This document shows positions 53,511 through 64,000 of a DNA stretch of 64,000 nt, in pieces (the first letter of the stretch is position 1; each line of letters opens with the position of its first letter). Source of the stretch: Ridgeia piscesae (Eukaryota; Annelida; Polychaeta; Sabellida; Siboglinidae); NCBI GenBank assembly GCA_025642075.2, contig JAODUO010000030.1, forward strand, positions 680,001 through 744,000, given 5' to 3'. The notes under the pieces are model-generated. The model ran no database searches, was not told the origin of the DNA, and saw nothing but the letters and a program-made list of their open reading frames with translations. The position numbers and the translations under genes are program-made.

Positions 53511-54606
53511 GCTTCAGAGGGCGGATTTGCCTGAGGGTGGGGGGCAGTTGCATGATAAGTCAGTAGAATTCTCAAGATGGACAATAGGTGATACAACTAC
53601 TGGCATAACCAGTAGATTTGAGGGAAAATTGACACTATTCTAGTGATATCCTTTGATGATTTGCACTGTAGATGCTAAAATTATGCTTCCAAAAAATCAT
53701 GAACCAAACTAGGTATGTACTTTAGTGTTATGAATGGCACAGATATCAAGTATAGTGTTTGTGGAACGTAGATGTCATACATTGTTACTCTAGATGGTGC
53801 GATGTTTGTGATGTGTGTGTTCTGTCATCTTCTGCATAGAGACAGGCACACTTATTGTAACACACACTTCTGCAGGAGTTAGGGGATGCTATTCCAGAGG
53901 CAAAAGCCATGTACAGTACTTGCAATCACGTGTTTTGCCAGTTATTAGCACAATTGCAGCAGAGTCAAAATTTGATGTGCATATTGTGGTAATTTGTGTT
54001 AGCTGTGTTTCTTCTTCCTGTAGTTAGAGGTTCCTGGAGAACAAATTATGGAAACTGTTCTTGTAACAGTAATAAGTATTCATGGTTCAGTTTTTTAGAT
54101 TATTTCCACAATAGAGAGGATTTGCACAACACATGCCGTCACATTCCAGACTTGTAACCTTCAAAGCGTTTTATAATTGTGTTGGTCTGCATTAATGAAT
54201 AACTTGTCAGATTGTCTAAAAACAAATCACACATTCTGCCTTCTAATTGATCTTCATCTGTGGGTGTGCACTAAAAGATTATTATGTTACTGATAGTATT
54301 TAATCAAAAACATTTTACACTCAAGAAACAATATTATAACAATATTGTGAAATTGTAACATGTTTATCAGTTGCGAAACGAAGTAAACAGCTGCCAAAGT
54401 ATAATGTATATTAAATTTGTAATTCATGTTGTCACATATCCATCATGATGCCTAATGCTACAAGTCAAGCATGAGAGGGCATGTCATTGTTCTTAAGCCC
54501 AATGTATTGTATTTTTATGTATTTTATGTTGTATGTAAATCGCACAAAATGACAGTACCAGTTGTATTTTATACACATTACAGATATATGTTGTATATGT
54601 ATTAAA
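53511..54606 (+). other. WDR81 3' UTR with poly(A) signal
   Basis: Non-coding sequence follows the TGA at 53508-53510. The best candidate signal is ATTAAA at 54601-54606, followed by a T/G-rich stretch. The end point is inferred. Confidence 0.45.
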
Positions 54607-55288
54607 ATAGTAAACTATGGTAAATTGTGCTTTTGTATTGTTCATTTAAAACCGGGGCAAAATGTGATTCATGATCTATCTGTTTAGCTAGGCAGTTGTG
54701 AGTCTGTATGACATGTACGGCTCACAATGACTCTGAAGGAGGTGCATAGATGTGTCGTAATGGGGGCTGGCATCTGTATTTTTTTACTTAAAATATATGT
54801 TTCCAGTTGCCTTGGATGATACCATTTTGTATTCGTGGTGAGTGTCCCCATCTATAAAGCTACAAAATCTCCCTACATAAAAATAATTACATGGGTGTTA
54901 ACAAGTGCTGCCATCTGCCAGACATGCCTACATCAAACTAAATCCACTTATTTTTATGATTCAGGCCAACGCATTTATCATTTGATTGTTTCTACTTATG
55001 TGATTATTGGAAGAAGATATCTATTTTGTTCATGATTTGAAGGAAATATTGCTTCCAGAATAATTGTGGAAATCTGTAAAATGTGGCGTTCAGAATGCAG
55101 TTAAGGTTATTGATGTTCTGCTATCTACCCTTTGTGTTACACAAACATGTAAGGCCTGATTATATAGGTTCTTGTTTTAAATAGTTGCCATGGTGTTATA
55201 GTATTTAAAGCAGAATTATATATATGATTATTGTTAATGTGTGCCAGAGGCATCGATCCAGTTTTTAAAGTGGGATGGGGAATAAATT

Positions 55289-55335
<47 letters not shown>

Positions 55336-56864
55336 TATGACCTGACATAAAAATTAATAAATAAAAAGTTATTTATTGTTGGTCTGGTGCTAATTCTAAA
55401 ATAAACAAGGGCTTTTTGGTATGCTATTTAAAATAGGTATGTGGGGTACATGTATTTGAATAGGGGCCATGGCCCACCCCAATCATTGAACATTTGGAGG
55501 GAACACTTTGGACCACTAACTGCTTGCGTGATTCATAAAATGATAAGGTGCAGAGGTTACATGGATGACTTCCAAATCCTACCTTCTGACAAAGAAATTT
55601 GTCTTCACTCAAATGGGACAAAGTTACACAAAATGCAGGAATCCATTGGTTCTGCAGTAGACGATAACCATCCAGCAGGCTGCAGTCCAAGGGGTGACAG
55701 GACAACCAAAAATTAATCATCTATACCTGAGTAATGTGTTTGATGGTAGTGCCTATTACCATGGCTGCAAACTGAGAGAGCCCGGTATGGGTAATCGGAA
55801 CTTCATGTCTGATTTTATTCATTTTACTACTAGACCTATGTATAGGGGCTTTTCAGAGAGGGAAGTGATTAGTCTCGCTATATGCCCACAAATATGTTTT
55901 TATAACATTTCATATTCTGTCCCCCTAGGCTGCAAAGTGTGGGGGGTGATTCCCTCTCCTCCCCCACCAATCGATGCCCATGATGTGTGCTAATATTGCA
56001 TTTTACACCCAAACCATAGAATGGCTCTAGTTGAGTAAAAAAAAAAATTCTCGAAAATATTGGGAAACTGACAAACTCTCTTTAAGAAACATAAATTATA
56101 AATCTTGCAAAATCCATGTTTGGTATACATTCTATTGTGCAATGTCTGGAGTATGTATCGATGAATAGCATATGAATATTTATAAACTGGAAAAACCAAG
56201 ATAGGTTTTCAGACAAAAATTATGGATTAACTTTGAATCAGTTTGATTTTTTGAAATGTGTACATGTGAGAAGAATATGCTGAATGTGATAATATACTAA
56301 ATATCTTATTTGGTTAGAATTTTTTATGATTAATTCCAGGAATACTTCTTTTCCAAATAACAAAATTGAAATGAAAGATTAAATAATAGGATTGATTGAT
56401 GGATTTGATATTGGTATACTTATACACGTATTTACTAAAATGAAAACAGACAAGAAACATGTTTTATAGCCGATTGGACGTTGCTCTCAGCAAGAATGGC
56501 AGATGTGGCTTTCATATGGGTTCACCATTTTGAAAATAAGTATCGATAGTTTCAGTGAGCATTAAAACCAACAGAGGGCGCCACTAGACCCCTTCTCGCA
56601 CGAACGCCATGATATTTATTAGTCCTCAGCGCGGGTTCAATAGACTTGATTCGGCGTGTGACCGCGTGTCACAATAGACATGATATGTGACCATATTGCT
56701 GAGATTAGTCATTAGTATGACTAATAGTTATATGTTATATTATGCTATCATTAAATGTAGTGATGCTGACACACGTTGCTGTTAAATATAGGGCCTACAA
56801 ACATTGGGTAAATTATACCCTCTATATACACTCAAAGAAGAACACTTTAATATTTATAACATGA
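54607..56864. other. Intergenic DNA downstream of WDR81
   Basis: No recognised gene. It includes a TA microsatellite at about 55288-55333 and, at 55441-55720, overlapping frames of 91 and 98 codons on opposite strands that match no family I recognise. Confidence 0.4.
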
Positions 56865-56992
56865 TGTGGTGTGGTGTGGTGTGGTGTGGTGTGGTGTGGT
56901 GTGGTGTGGTGTGGTGTGGTGTGGTGTGGTGTGGTGTGGTGTGGTGTGGTGTGGTGTGGTGTGGTGTGGTGTGGTGTGGTGTGGTGTGGTGT
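56865..56992. repeat. (GGTGT)n pentanucleotide array
   Basis: About 25 uninterrupted copies of GTGGT/GGTGT over 128 bp with almost no variation. The period is not a multiple of three, so all plus frames read a Cys-Gly-Val-Val-Trp cycle and stay open. Confidence 0.97.
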
Positions 56993-57061
56993 TCAATAGA
57001 TCTGTCATTAACAGTACGGAATGACAATGAGTGAGCACACTGAATAAGCTATATAATACGC

Positions 57062-57064
<3 letters not shown>

Positions 57065-57143
<79 letters not shown>

Positions 57144-57146
57144 TAA
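57065..57146. repeat. (TA)n microsatellite
   Basis: About 80 bp of AT dinucleotide repeat, starting about 70 bp after the GGTGT array. Confidence 0.95.
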
Positions 57147-58400
57147 ACTATATCTCATATTGTTCACTACCGAAGGGCAAACTCTAATACCGCCGCAACT
57201 TTTGATTTTTTTTATCCGGAAGGTGTAAGAAATTCAGCCTCAGCAGTTCGGTTGTGTTTATTACGAGTCACAAAAAAGCAACGTCTCCGTTCTGTTGTTT
57301 GGGACTTCGCACGACCGATAGGGGTGTTTGTGAGACATAAATAGTATTAATCCAGGATATATGTTTCGTAAGTATCAAGTCAAGAGTTTTATCGGTCTTG
57401 ATTTTATTGTGAATCACAGCATAAAATTGTCCCGTTGAACTGGACTTCGGAACCGGAATGGGATCATGGGTGTGTGCGCTGTCGCATTGTAGATCTAACT
57501 GATACGAAAACCCGGGAGACTTGCTTTTATTCCATAACAATTACAATTAATTTATTATAGGCCTATCATATACAGCTTGCAAACGTTACATTAACGTTTG
57601 CATGACCACTATCTGGGATACAATTTAATTTACAGAGCTCTGCAATTCATTGGACACACACGCACGCATACAGCGCACGCACGCGCGCACACATATACAC
57701 GTACATGTGAACGTGCACACATTATAATTATTATAGAGTCTATATAACTTGTAATACAAATTAACGCGGCACTATTGTATTCTACTTGTTATTAAAAATG
57801 GAAATCCTTAGTAGTAATTATTATACTGCATTGAAAATACCAAGTTGTATAATTATTGTTTTACTATTTTAATTAACGTCCGCGTGTACTAATCATATAT
57901 CATGATGATCCAAACTCAGTCATGTCATGCAGGTAATTATAGTACATGTAGGCATATAGCCAGGTGTATGCAAACGTATTAAAACCGTAGTTTTATTGGG
58001 CGCCAAATACAAAATAATTCACGCGTAGCTATAACTTTCTTATTGGCCAGCCGATTTTGCGCACATACATTATAAGGAAGTGCTAATATCAATACGCGTG
58101 CGGTTAAATTAATTCTGTTCCTGTCCTTTATGTACAGTTGCACTGCATCGCTCTGTAACCCAAATCTTACCAAATAAGGTAATAACGTAGGTCACGTGGT
58201 CATTTTGGCATGTGGGTTCACTCAGCACCCCTCACGTGCGCATTGTTCATAGTATATAGTGCCATATTAAATGATGTTGTTTCATATTAAGCTTGTGAAA
58301 TGCATTTCTATGTATTATTTGTAAGGTAATGGGCATGGTAAAATAATTATGAGATGTGACAATTTGTTAATATTAGCTAATAATTGCGATGTCGGGTGGT
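57147..58400. other. Intergenic DNA upstream of the third gene
   Basis: No recognised coding sequence. A CACGCA-type microsatellite lies at about 57655-57720. An E-box in the context GTCACGTGGT is at 58191-58200. TTGCAAACGTTACATTAACG near 57578 contains an inverted AACGTT pair. Confidence 0.45.
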
Positions 58401-58409
58401 GACGTAAAC

Positions 58410-58607
58410 GGGACCCCTATTGGCCATTTTACGCGGTTTACTCACGCGTTGACCAATGATGATATGTGTTACATATTTTCTCGTTCCGCGCATGAATATT
58501 AAGGGGTGTTTCCTGGTGCACGAAAGTAGTCGAGACAGCCGGCTTTCCTTATTCGAATGTGCTTTGGTTTAGGTGCTAGTGTCAAATATCATTAATAACC
58601 AGACAAC
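58410..58607 (+). promoter_or_regulatory. CCAAT-box promoter and 5' UTR of a third gene
   Basis: An inverted CCAAT box (ATTGG, 58419-58423) and a direct one (CCAAT, 58453-58457) lie about 90-130 bp upstream of a pyrimidine-rich CTTTCCTT at 58543-58550. That could be the start of a TOP-like transcript. The segment is richer in CG dinucleotides than its surroundings. The ATG follows at 58608. Confidence 0.5.
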
Positions 58608-58610
58608 ATG
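58608..58610 (+). CDS. Initiator-only coding exon of a gene continuing beyond the window
   Basis: The context ACAAC-ATG-GTAAGT places a consensus donor directly after an ATG in a good start context. The coding part of exon 1 would be just the initiator codon. This layout is known in calmodulin and in several ribosomal protein genes. I found no matching second exon up to 64000, so I do not name the gene. It could also be a non-coding exon whose last three bases happen to be ATG. Confidence 0.45.
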
Positions 58611-59626
58611 GTAAGTCCGTTTTCATGTTAACCAACATTTGCTGTTTGAAATAGTATTTTAGTTACGTTTACTCGTGTTACTCGATAGAGACGGGCGAGG
58701 CTGTCCTGACGATTTGTCGCCGTTCCGGATGAGTCATGTATGTCAGCCCGCGGAGCCTCGAGTCTCCACCGGCAAGACCTCTTATTCCCTTCATTAATTT
58801 CAAATAAACAGTATATTTATGAAGTGTTGTTGTTGCCAAAATCCTCCAAAGGCCAGCAAGCAACCGCATTCTTAACTTCATGCTTAGTTAAGGTACACGT
58901 GTACCCTAATTGAAGCAAGTACTATTCCTGACCACGAGTTTCTGTAACTTTACTTGTATGGTGTAGGCTTCCAAAACGGCTTCCGGTTTTGTCCGAAGAC
59001 ATGCGTTTTCCAAATCTCGGGTGTTATAAGAAGTAAAGGCGTAAACTACATCAAAGGAATAATCAGGTTGCATGCAGCTTTACCTGTAGATGGGTAAAAC
59101 ATGGCTAAACTGCAGCGTCCTAGTCATATTCTTAGATATGGGCCAGGGGCATATCACGCATGAATGAATGGGTTCGTTTTGGGCGGTGGGGTGTAAGGAT
59201 CAAGTGTAGGGACTAGAAACCTACATTCTCACAAGGTCTAAGATGAACCTTTTCTGTTGGACGGCTTGGCTAATTCCATATTTGTGTGGGATAGAACCTT
59301 GTTTACCCATCTAACCTGGTTAAATGTAAGCAATTAGTGATGTACTACAATAAAACTGAATAATTTCACCATTATAAAATTATGTGTTAGAAAAGAGTTA
59401 GCATCTTATATTTGTACATGCTTGTTAGGAGTCAATCAGCGATGTACAGATATTCGGATAAGGATATCTAAGACAGGTATTCCCATATTGGCTATGTAAG
59501 ATTTTGTATATATGGTTAAGTCTGGATACCCGTTAAGTCCCTAATTGGACAGATTATACTTTGAATAACAAATTAATAATGTATTTTGGTGTTTAAAAAA
59601 GTAGAAAGTGGACTTGTGTCTAGAGC

Positions 59627-59906
59627 CATGGCTTTATGTAGAGACCCGTCCACCCGTCATTTGGACGGGTAAAAACGAATATGGACGGGTAGAAATATGG
59701 TGGACGCGTAAAAAAAAGGAGCAAAAAAGATCTAAAACCATAGATATTGTTAGTTATGACTTGAAAGTGAGTGAGAATTGTGTGACGTGTGTTTGTAGTC
59801 CATTTCAGGTCTTCGACACATTTAAATGTTTGGCTTAATAGTTAGCATCCATGTGTCCACCAAAACATGTGTGACTGGCAATAAATTTATCCTGCATTAA
59901 GCCCTG
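59627..59906 (-). mobile_element. GACGGGT-family hAT-like MITE, copy D (inverted)
   Basis: Same family as copy A but reversed. Read on the minus strand it starts CAGGGCTTAATGCAGGATAA and ends CATAAAGCCATG. A perfect 8-bp duplication TCTAGAGC flanks it (59619-59626 and 59907-59914). At 280 bp it nearly equals copy A. The GACGGGT motif is repeated near its left side on the plus strand. Confidence 0.8.
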
Positions 59907-62111
59907 TCTAGAGCCATCCATTTAGTAATGGTCAAACCTTAATTCACAAGTTGAGAGTGTATGAACCCAAATTTTCTAACCACCATTTCAGAATTGTTCA
60001 CTCGACATTATCTCGGTTATCTCACCTGTATAAATGATTTTGTGGCTGCAGAAAGTGGTTTGCTTGTAAAAATGGCGTTTGCATAGTAATTGTGATTTAA
60101 AACTGAGGTTGTCTGTTAATGTGGCAGGCTGTCAGCTTTGTTAGAGGTTACCCATCCACTGAGATGAACCAATATTGTTTGGTTTAATTGCATATAAACA
60201 ACTGTTATTAGCACATGTGGAGTGAGAAAGTTAGAAACTATCTGAAGTTGGCCATATCCAACACTCCAGTCCTGAGTGGGACCAAGTACGACTGGTTCCT
60301 GCTAATAATTACCACCACTGACTGACTTTGGATAACAAAACAGACCGCTTAAGTTTAAAAAACAAGTGAATTTGAATGTAGCTTAAGTTCACAGACAGTC
60401 ATCACATATAACCTAGTTACCATTAAATAGTAGTTTTTAGTATTGTTTTAGTAAAAACATTTTCACTTGTGATCATGAAAAATGAATTGGATGGATTATG
60501 TTCAGACATGGCATGGATAAATCAAATATGTACTGTAGACTAGTCACATTCGTTTTGTAGAACAGTGTTAATGCGGTTGCACAAAAAAATTGAACCAGGA
60601 ACATGTTGATTGAGACTTTGATGCTCTTGTAACTGACCTCCGTGTATCCTGTCTCATGTAATTTAATATGCCATATTAAAAAACCAACCAAGGTTACGTT
60701 TAATATCATGTTGACAAACATCTTTAAATATTCAATTTAACGGTTTTTTATTTGGTAATTGTTTGTTACATTTCTTTTACAGAGTAATGATTTGCGACCA
60801 TAATAACAGATTAATACCAACATCTATTGCATATATCAATGAAACAATGCCCGAACAATTGGGGTAGTCCATTTTTAGTTGATGTGTTGTAAAATGTTTG
60901 AAACAATGGTTTCTTTCTCGTCTGGTGCATTTGGTGACTGTTACTTCTGCTTCTCACTGGTGGGTTTCATGAGTAATGGCTCTAGATCCTGTTTAACTTC
61001 CTGGTTCTAATTTATGTCACAGTGGCACTGGGTGTTGGTGTGCTAGTTTATACCACCGGTGGTGCCTGTGGTGTTACATGGCAGCGAGGACTTACATCAT
61101 CACTGCCAATAATATTGGTCATTGTGAGGTCGAGGACTGCGGTCATTTTGACTTTTCAAAGTGTCGATAAAGAAATATTTACTTGCGTTTTAACATGTAT
61201 GTTATGACACAAACAATCTGAACTGTTGAGTGTTTAAAGCTGCTATACTTCCAGTGTCTTGAATACATGGCACACGTCAGTGATTCACTAGCCCGACTAG
61301 GTTTGTTTAGTAACATCCCCAGTGAGTGCTCTGGTTAGTGTGTAGCAGTATGTGTGACTGAGTGCTAGCAATAGCTGCATTGTTGTACGGCAGTCAGCGT
61401 GAATCACTGCTATACCTGCCATCTGAATCACAGCATTGGTGGACCTGCCTTATTAGGTGACAGTAAATTTCATGTTGCTGTGACTACAGACTACTGACGG
61501 TGCCTTTTTAGGTGACAGTTCATTCTTCATTAAGCATTCCACTGGCTATTGGCTTTATGAAGTGGCATGTCTACGAGTGTTTCTCTGACTGCTCAACTGG
61601 TCACTAGTGGTGTCCATATAAGGCTATTTACTCGAGATTTATTGATTCAACTGTATTTGTGATGTGATGTCAATCAATTGCTATTTTGTTTAGCTGGTCT
61701 CAGTCATAGTGGTTACCTGTTCATGGCTGTTATCTCTATGGGCTAAATGGCTAAGATTATAATTACAAAAAAACTGGCATGTATTTCCTCAAGTGATTTA
61801 TGCTAAAAGTTAAAATATCCATATAAAATACATATTTTATTCTAATCAAATAGGCAACCCAGTAAGTTGAATAGTTTAATTGGATACACTTATTTACCAG
61901 ATAATGCCAGTGGTGACTGATAGTGATATGGGGTCATGAAGCAAGGTGGCACAGGTTTGATTACCATGCTGATAAATTATTGGCCAACCAGCTCATCTTT
62001 CGGGTGATAAATCACATATGAAGTAGAGTATACATGTGTTGGTTGGTGTGTGTGTGTGTGTGTGCAGCATTTGGTTGCCTGCTGCCTGCATTGCTCAGGC
62101 CTGGTGGCTGG

Positions 62112-62119
62112 TATAAATA
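62112..62119 (+). promoter_or_regulatory. TATA box of a second promoter
   Basis: TATAAATA lies about 30 bp before a pyrimidine-rich CTACTTCCACA that could hold the start site. It would be an alternative promoter for the third gene or the promoter of a separate transcript. Confidence 0.4.
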
Positions 62120-62139
62120 GGCAGGTGTGACTGCCCTAC

Positions 62140-62661
62140 TTCCACATACCAGTCACTGTACATAGCAGGCTGACGTCTCCTGCCAGTCTCTCCTCACTGC
62201 TCACTGCAATGGTGCCTAGTACTTTAGTAGTAGCACAGCCAGTTTGTGACCGGCGCGTTTTATGCTTTTAATGCTCGCAGTTTGCAATTGGGCTTTGTTG
62301 GTTTGGCCAGAGTTGTTTGATTTTCGACGTAGTCGCTTGTTTGTGTGGCTGCATTTACTGTTGGCAGTGCTTTGGTGTAGGTAGGAAGCAGTGTTATCTT
62401 GAGCAATCAGGATGTCAGTTAATCATCTGGACCGCGTTTGGGTGACTGAGATTCAATACAGTCACGGGATGGACACTATAACCTCAAAACGTTATTTGTT
62501 AATGAAATGGAAGTATCGTGAAAAGTGTCACTGTTTTACGTCGTAGTTTTTTGCCACAATCGTTGCCGCCGTGAGTTGTCGACCGGGCAGGCAGTTCTAT
62601 GCTCCGCTGTTTCTTCTCGGCTCATTTATTGCACATGAGGAATTTTCCGCGTGCTTAATTG
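62140..62661 (+). other. Possible non-coding (alternative) first exon
   Basis: About 520 bp lie between the TATA-box start region and a donor ATTG|GTAAGT at 62661/62662. It contains a short upstream frame from ATG 62209 (about 20 codons, MVPSTLVVAQ…). A role as a 5' UTR exon is inferred from the promoter-to-donor layout only. Confidence 0.3.
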
Positions 62662-64000
62662 GTAAGTTCTAAGTTGCACTTCGTTCATGTATATGTTCCT
62701 AGTTACTTGCATTTCTTCCTGTGTTTGTTTACCTCGTTAAGCTTACCTCTTTGGCATTGCATTGATCAGTTGTGTTCGCCCACTAACATCGATGACTGTT
62801 CACGCGTGACCTCATACAGCAGCCAAGTAGCAGGCGTAATATAGCACCGTCCTCTCTCTAGCTTGTAATTATTGGTAGCATAAAAATGTCTTGACTGGCT
62901 TTGTGCTGTCGGCATTTATATTTCTGTGTTGTAGTTCTCCTGTCACAGTAGAACATTACATAGTTTTAATAGTTTATTAGTCATGCTTTACTTGTACATG
63001 GCTAAATAACAATGTGCTGTCAGTGTATGGGATTGTGCAATTTACTTTACTGGACAATGTCCTCAGTATGATCTAGTATATAATGTACTGTCAGGTTATT
63101 GTAGAGATACTACACATACATTGCCTGTGTCACTGTATGTAAGTATTGAAGAACTATGTAAGATAACTAGGACTACAAGGCAGGAGTATGTTATGTAAGA
63201 AACAAACTTGGGTTTTTCACACTCGTAGTAAGAATTGTTTATTTAAAACAATTTTTTGCGTGTGAAGTTAGTTTATACTTGTAATAAGCTGAGTGTTCCA
63301 ATCATGTATTTGGGGTGCACCAAACCAGGGCACATAAATTTACCCCTGGCATGGTGCTGTTCCACTTGACTGCACAGTTGGGCCATCGTGATCAGGTATG
63401 CGAGATATCCATCTCTGTAAACGCTGTTATTTGGGTCATTTTGGGCTAGGCTATATTTTGTGTATTGCCAGTTAGCATTATGTAATTTTTTGGCAGACTT
63501 GATGTAACTGCAGTGTTGTGTTTGACTGTCAGTTGGTCTTGGACAGTTTTCACAGCTAGTGGCCCAAGACTCGTAAGCCAGCCAGTCACCTTGCTGTTGT
63601 TTTTGACATATCCAAATCAAAAGGCTGGTGTAGAAAGTTTAAAGATCTGTGTCCAGTTGAAATAAGCAGATGTTTCCAAGCTGTGTTCATTATACTCTGT
63701 TGCTAAGTTGTAATTTGTCAACAGAGCACATTGATACTGTCTTAAAATTCTGTCCAATGCTATCTAATGTTTCAGCATTCTCCCATTTCCAGCCAGTGGT
63801 TTTCATTTCATACACATGGTAACACAACTGATGCTTAATACAAGCAGTTTCTATATTTTCACACATGCAGTCTGCTGAAATGTGGATATACAAACAACAC
63901 AACTAACAATATATTCCTAAAATGATATATATGAAAACATGATTATTTGTGTGTGTTATGTTGAGAAGGTAAGCTGCTGATGACGTATGTTCCACAGTAA

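Larger units (their letters stand above)
58611..64000 (+). other. Probable long first intron of the third gene
   Basis: Apart from the MITE and the second promoter listed below, this stretch holds AT-rich sequence without recognised exons on either strand. A short GT microsatellite is at about 62045-62064. The open frame of 115 codons on the minus strand at 63620-63273 matches nothing I know. Confidence 0.4.

Noticed and set aside
56804..57167. Frames encoding CGVVW and TTPHH strings
   Set aside because: They are produced by the GGTGT and TA arrays; period five keeps all frames open.
58191..58200. E-box GTCACGTGGT as a lysosomal (CLEAR-type) control site
   Set aside because: It is a single site more than 300 bp from the inferred start; one 10-bp match is expected by chance at this scale.

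Overview
The window is AT-rich animal nuclear DNA. It holds spliced genes with GT-AG introns, many microsatellites, and decayed DNA transposons and retroelements. The two complete genes are single-copy metazoan housekeeping genes. The DIRS, CR1-group and animal Mutator-like relics suggest an aquatic invertebrate, possibly a lophotrochozoan such as a mollusc. That placement is inference only; nothing here fixes the phylum.

Layout. (1) 1-2.3 kb: a possible start of a divergent minus-strand gene at the extreme left edge, then microsatellites and non-coding DNA. (2) 2378-7090, plus strand: NAA30, catalytic subunit of the NatC N-terminal acetyltransferase, in 4 coding exons. The first intron has a GC donor; a piggyBac-like and a hAT MITE sit in later introns. 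(3) 7.1-11.6 kb: NAA30 3' UTR, intergenic DNA and promoter-like sequence. (4) 11646-53510, plus strand: WDR81, a BEACH plus WD40 endosomal protein. I resolved it into 25 coding exons whose splice phases agree at every junction except for one 1-nt anomaly inside exon 4; about 1,919 residues are predicted. (5) 26.58-46.57 kb is one intron of about 20 kb. It holds a hAT-like element, a 4-copy satellite, an antisense Mutator-like transposase relic, a minisatellite, an antisense DIRS-like retroelement whose RT is split by a GT-rich block, and a 6.5-kb nest of repeats with an internal duplication. (6) 53.5-58.4 kb: WDR81 3' UTR and intergenic DNA with a GGTGT array. (7) 58.4 kb to the end: CpG-containing promoter with CCAAT boxes and a coding start of just ATG followed by a consensus donor, then intron-like sequence and a TATA-box promoter with a possible alternative first exon near 62.1-62.66 kb. 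The coding body of this third gene lies beyond the window.

The genes share no pathway: NAA30 acetylates nascent proteins on the ribosome, while WDR81 with WDR91 controls endosomal PI3P and endosome maturation. I found no CRISPR array, operon, tRNA, rRNA or clearly new biological system. The unusual material is the mobile-element architecture, much of it readable down to target-site duplications, and the gene-structure oddities listed as findings.
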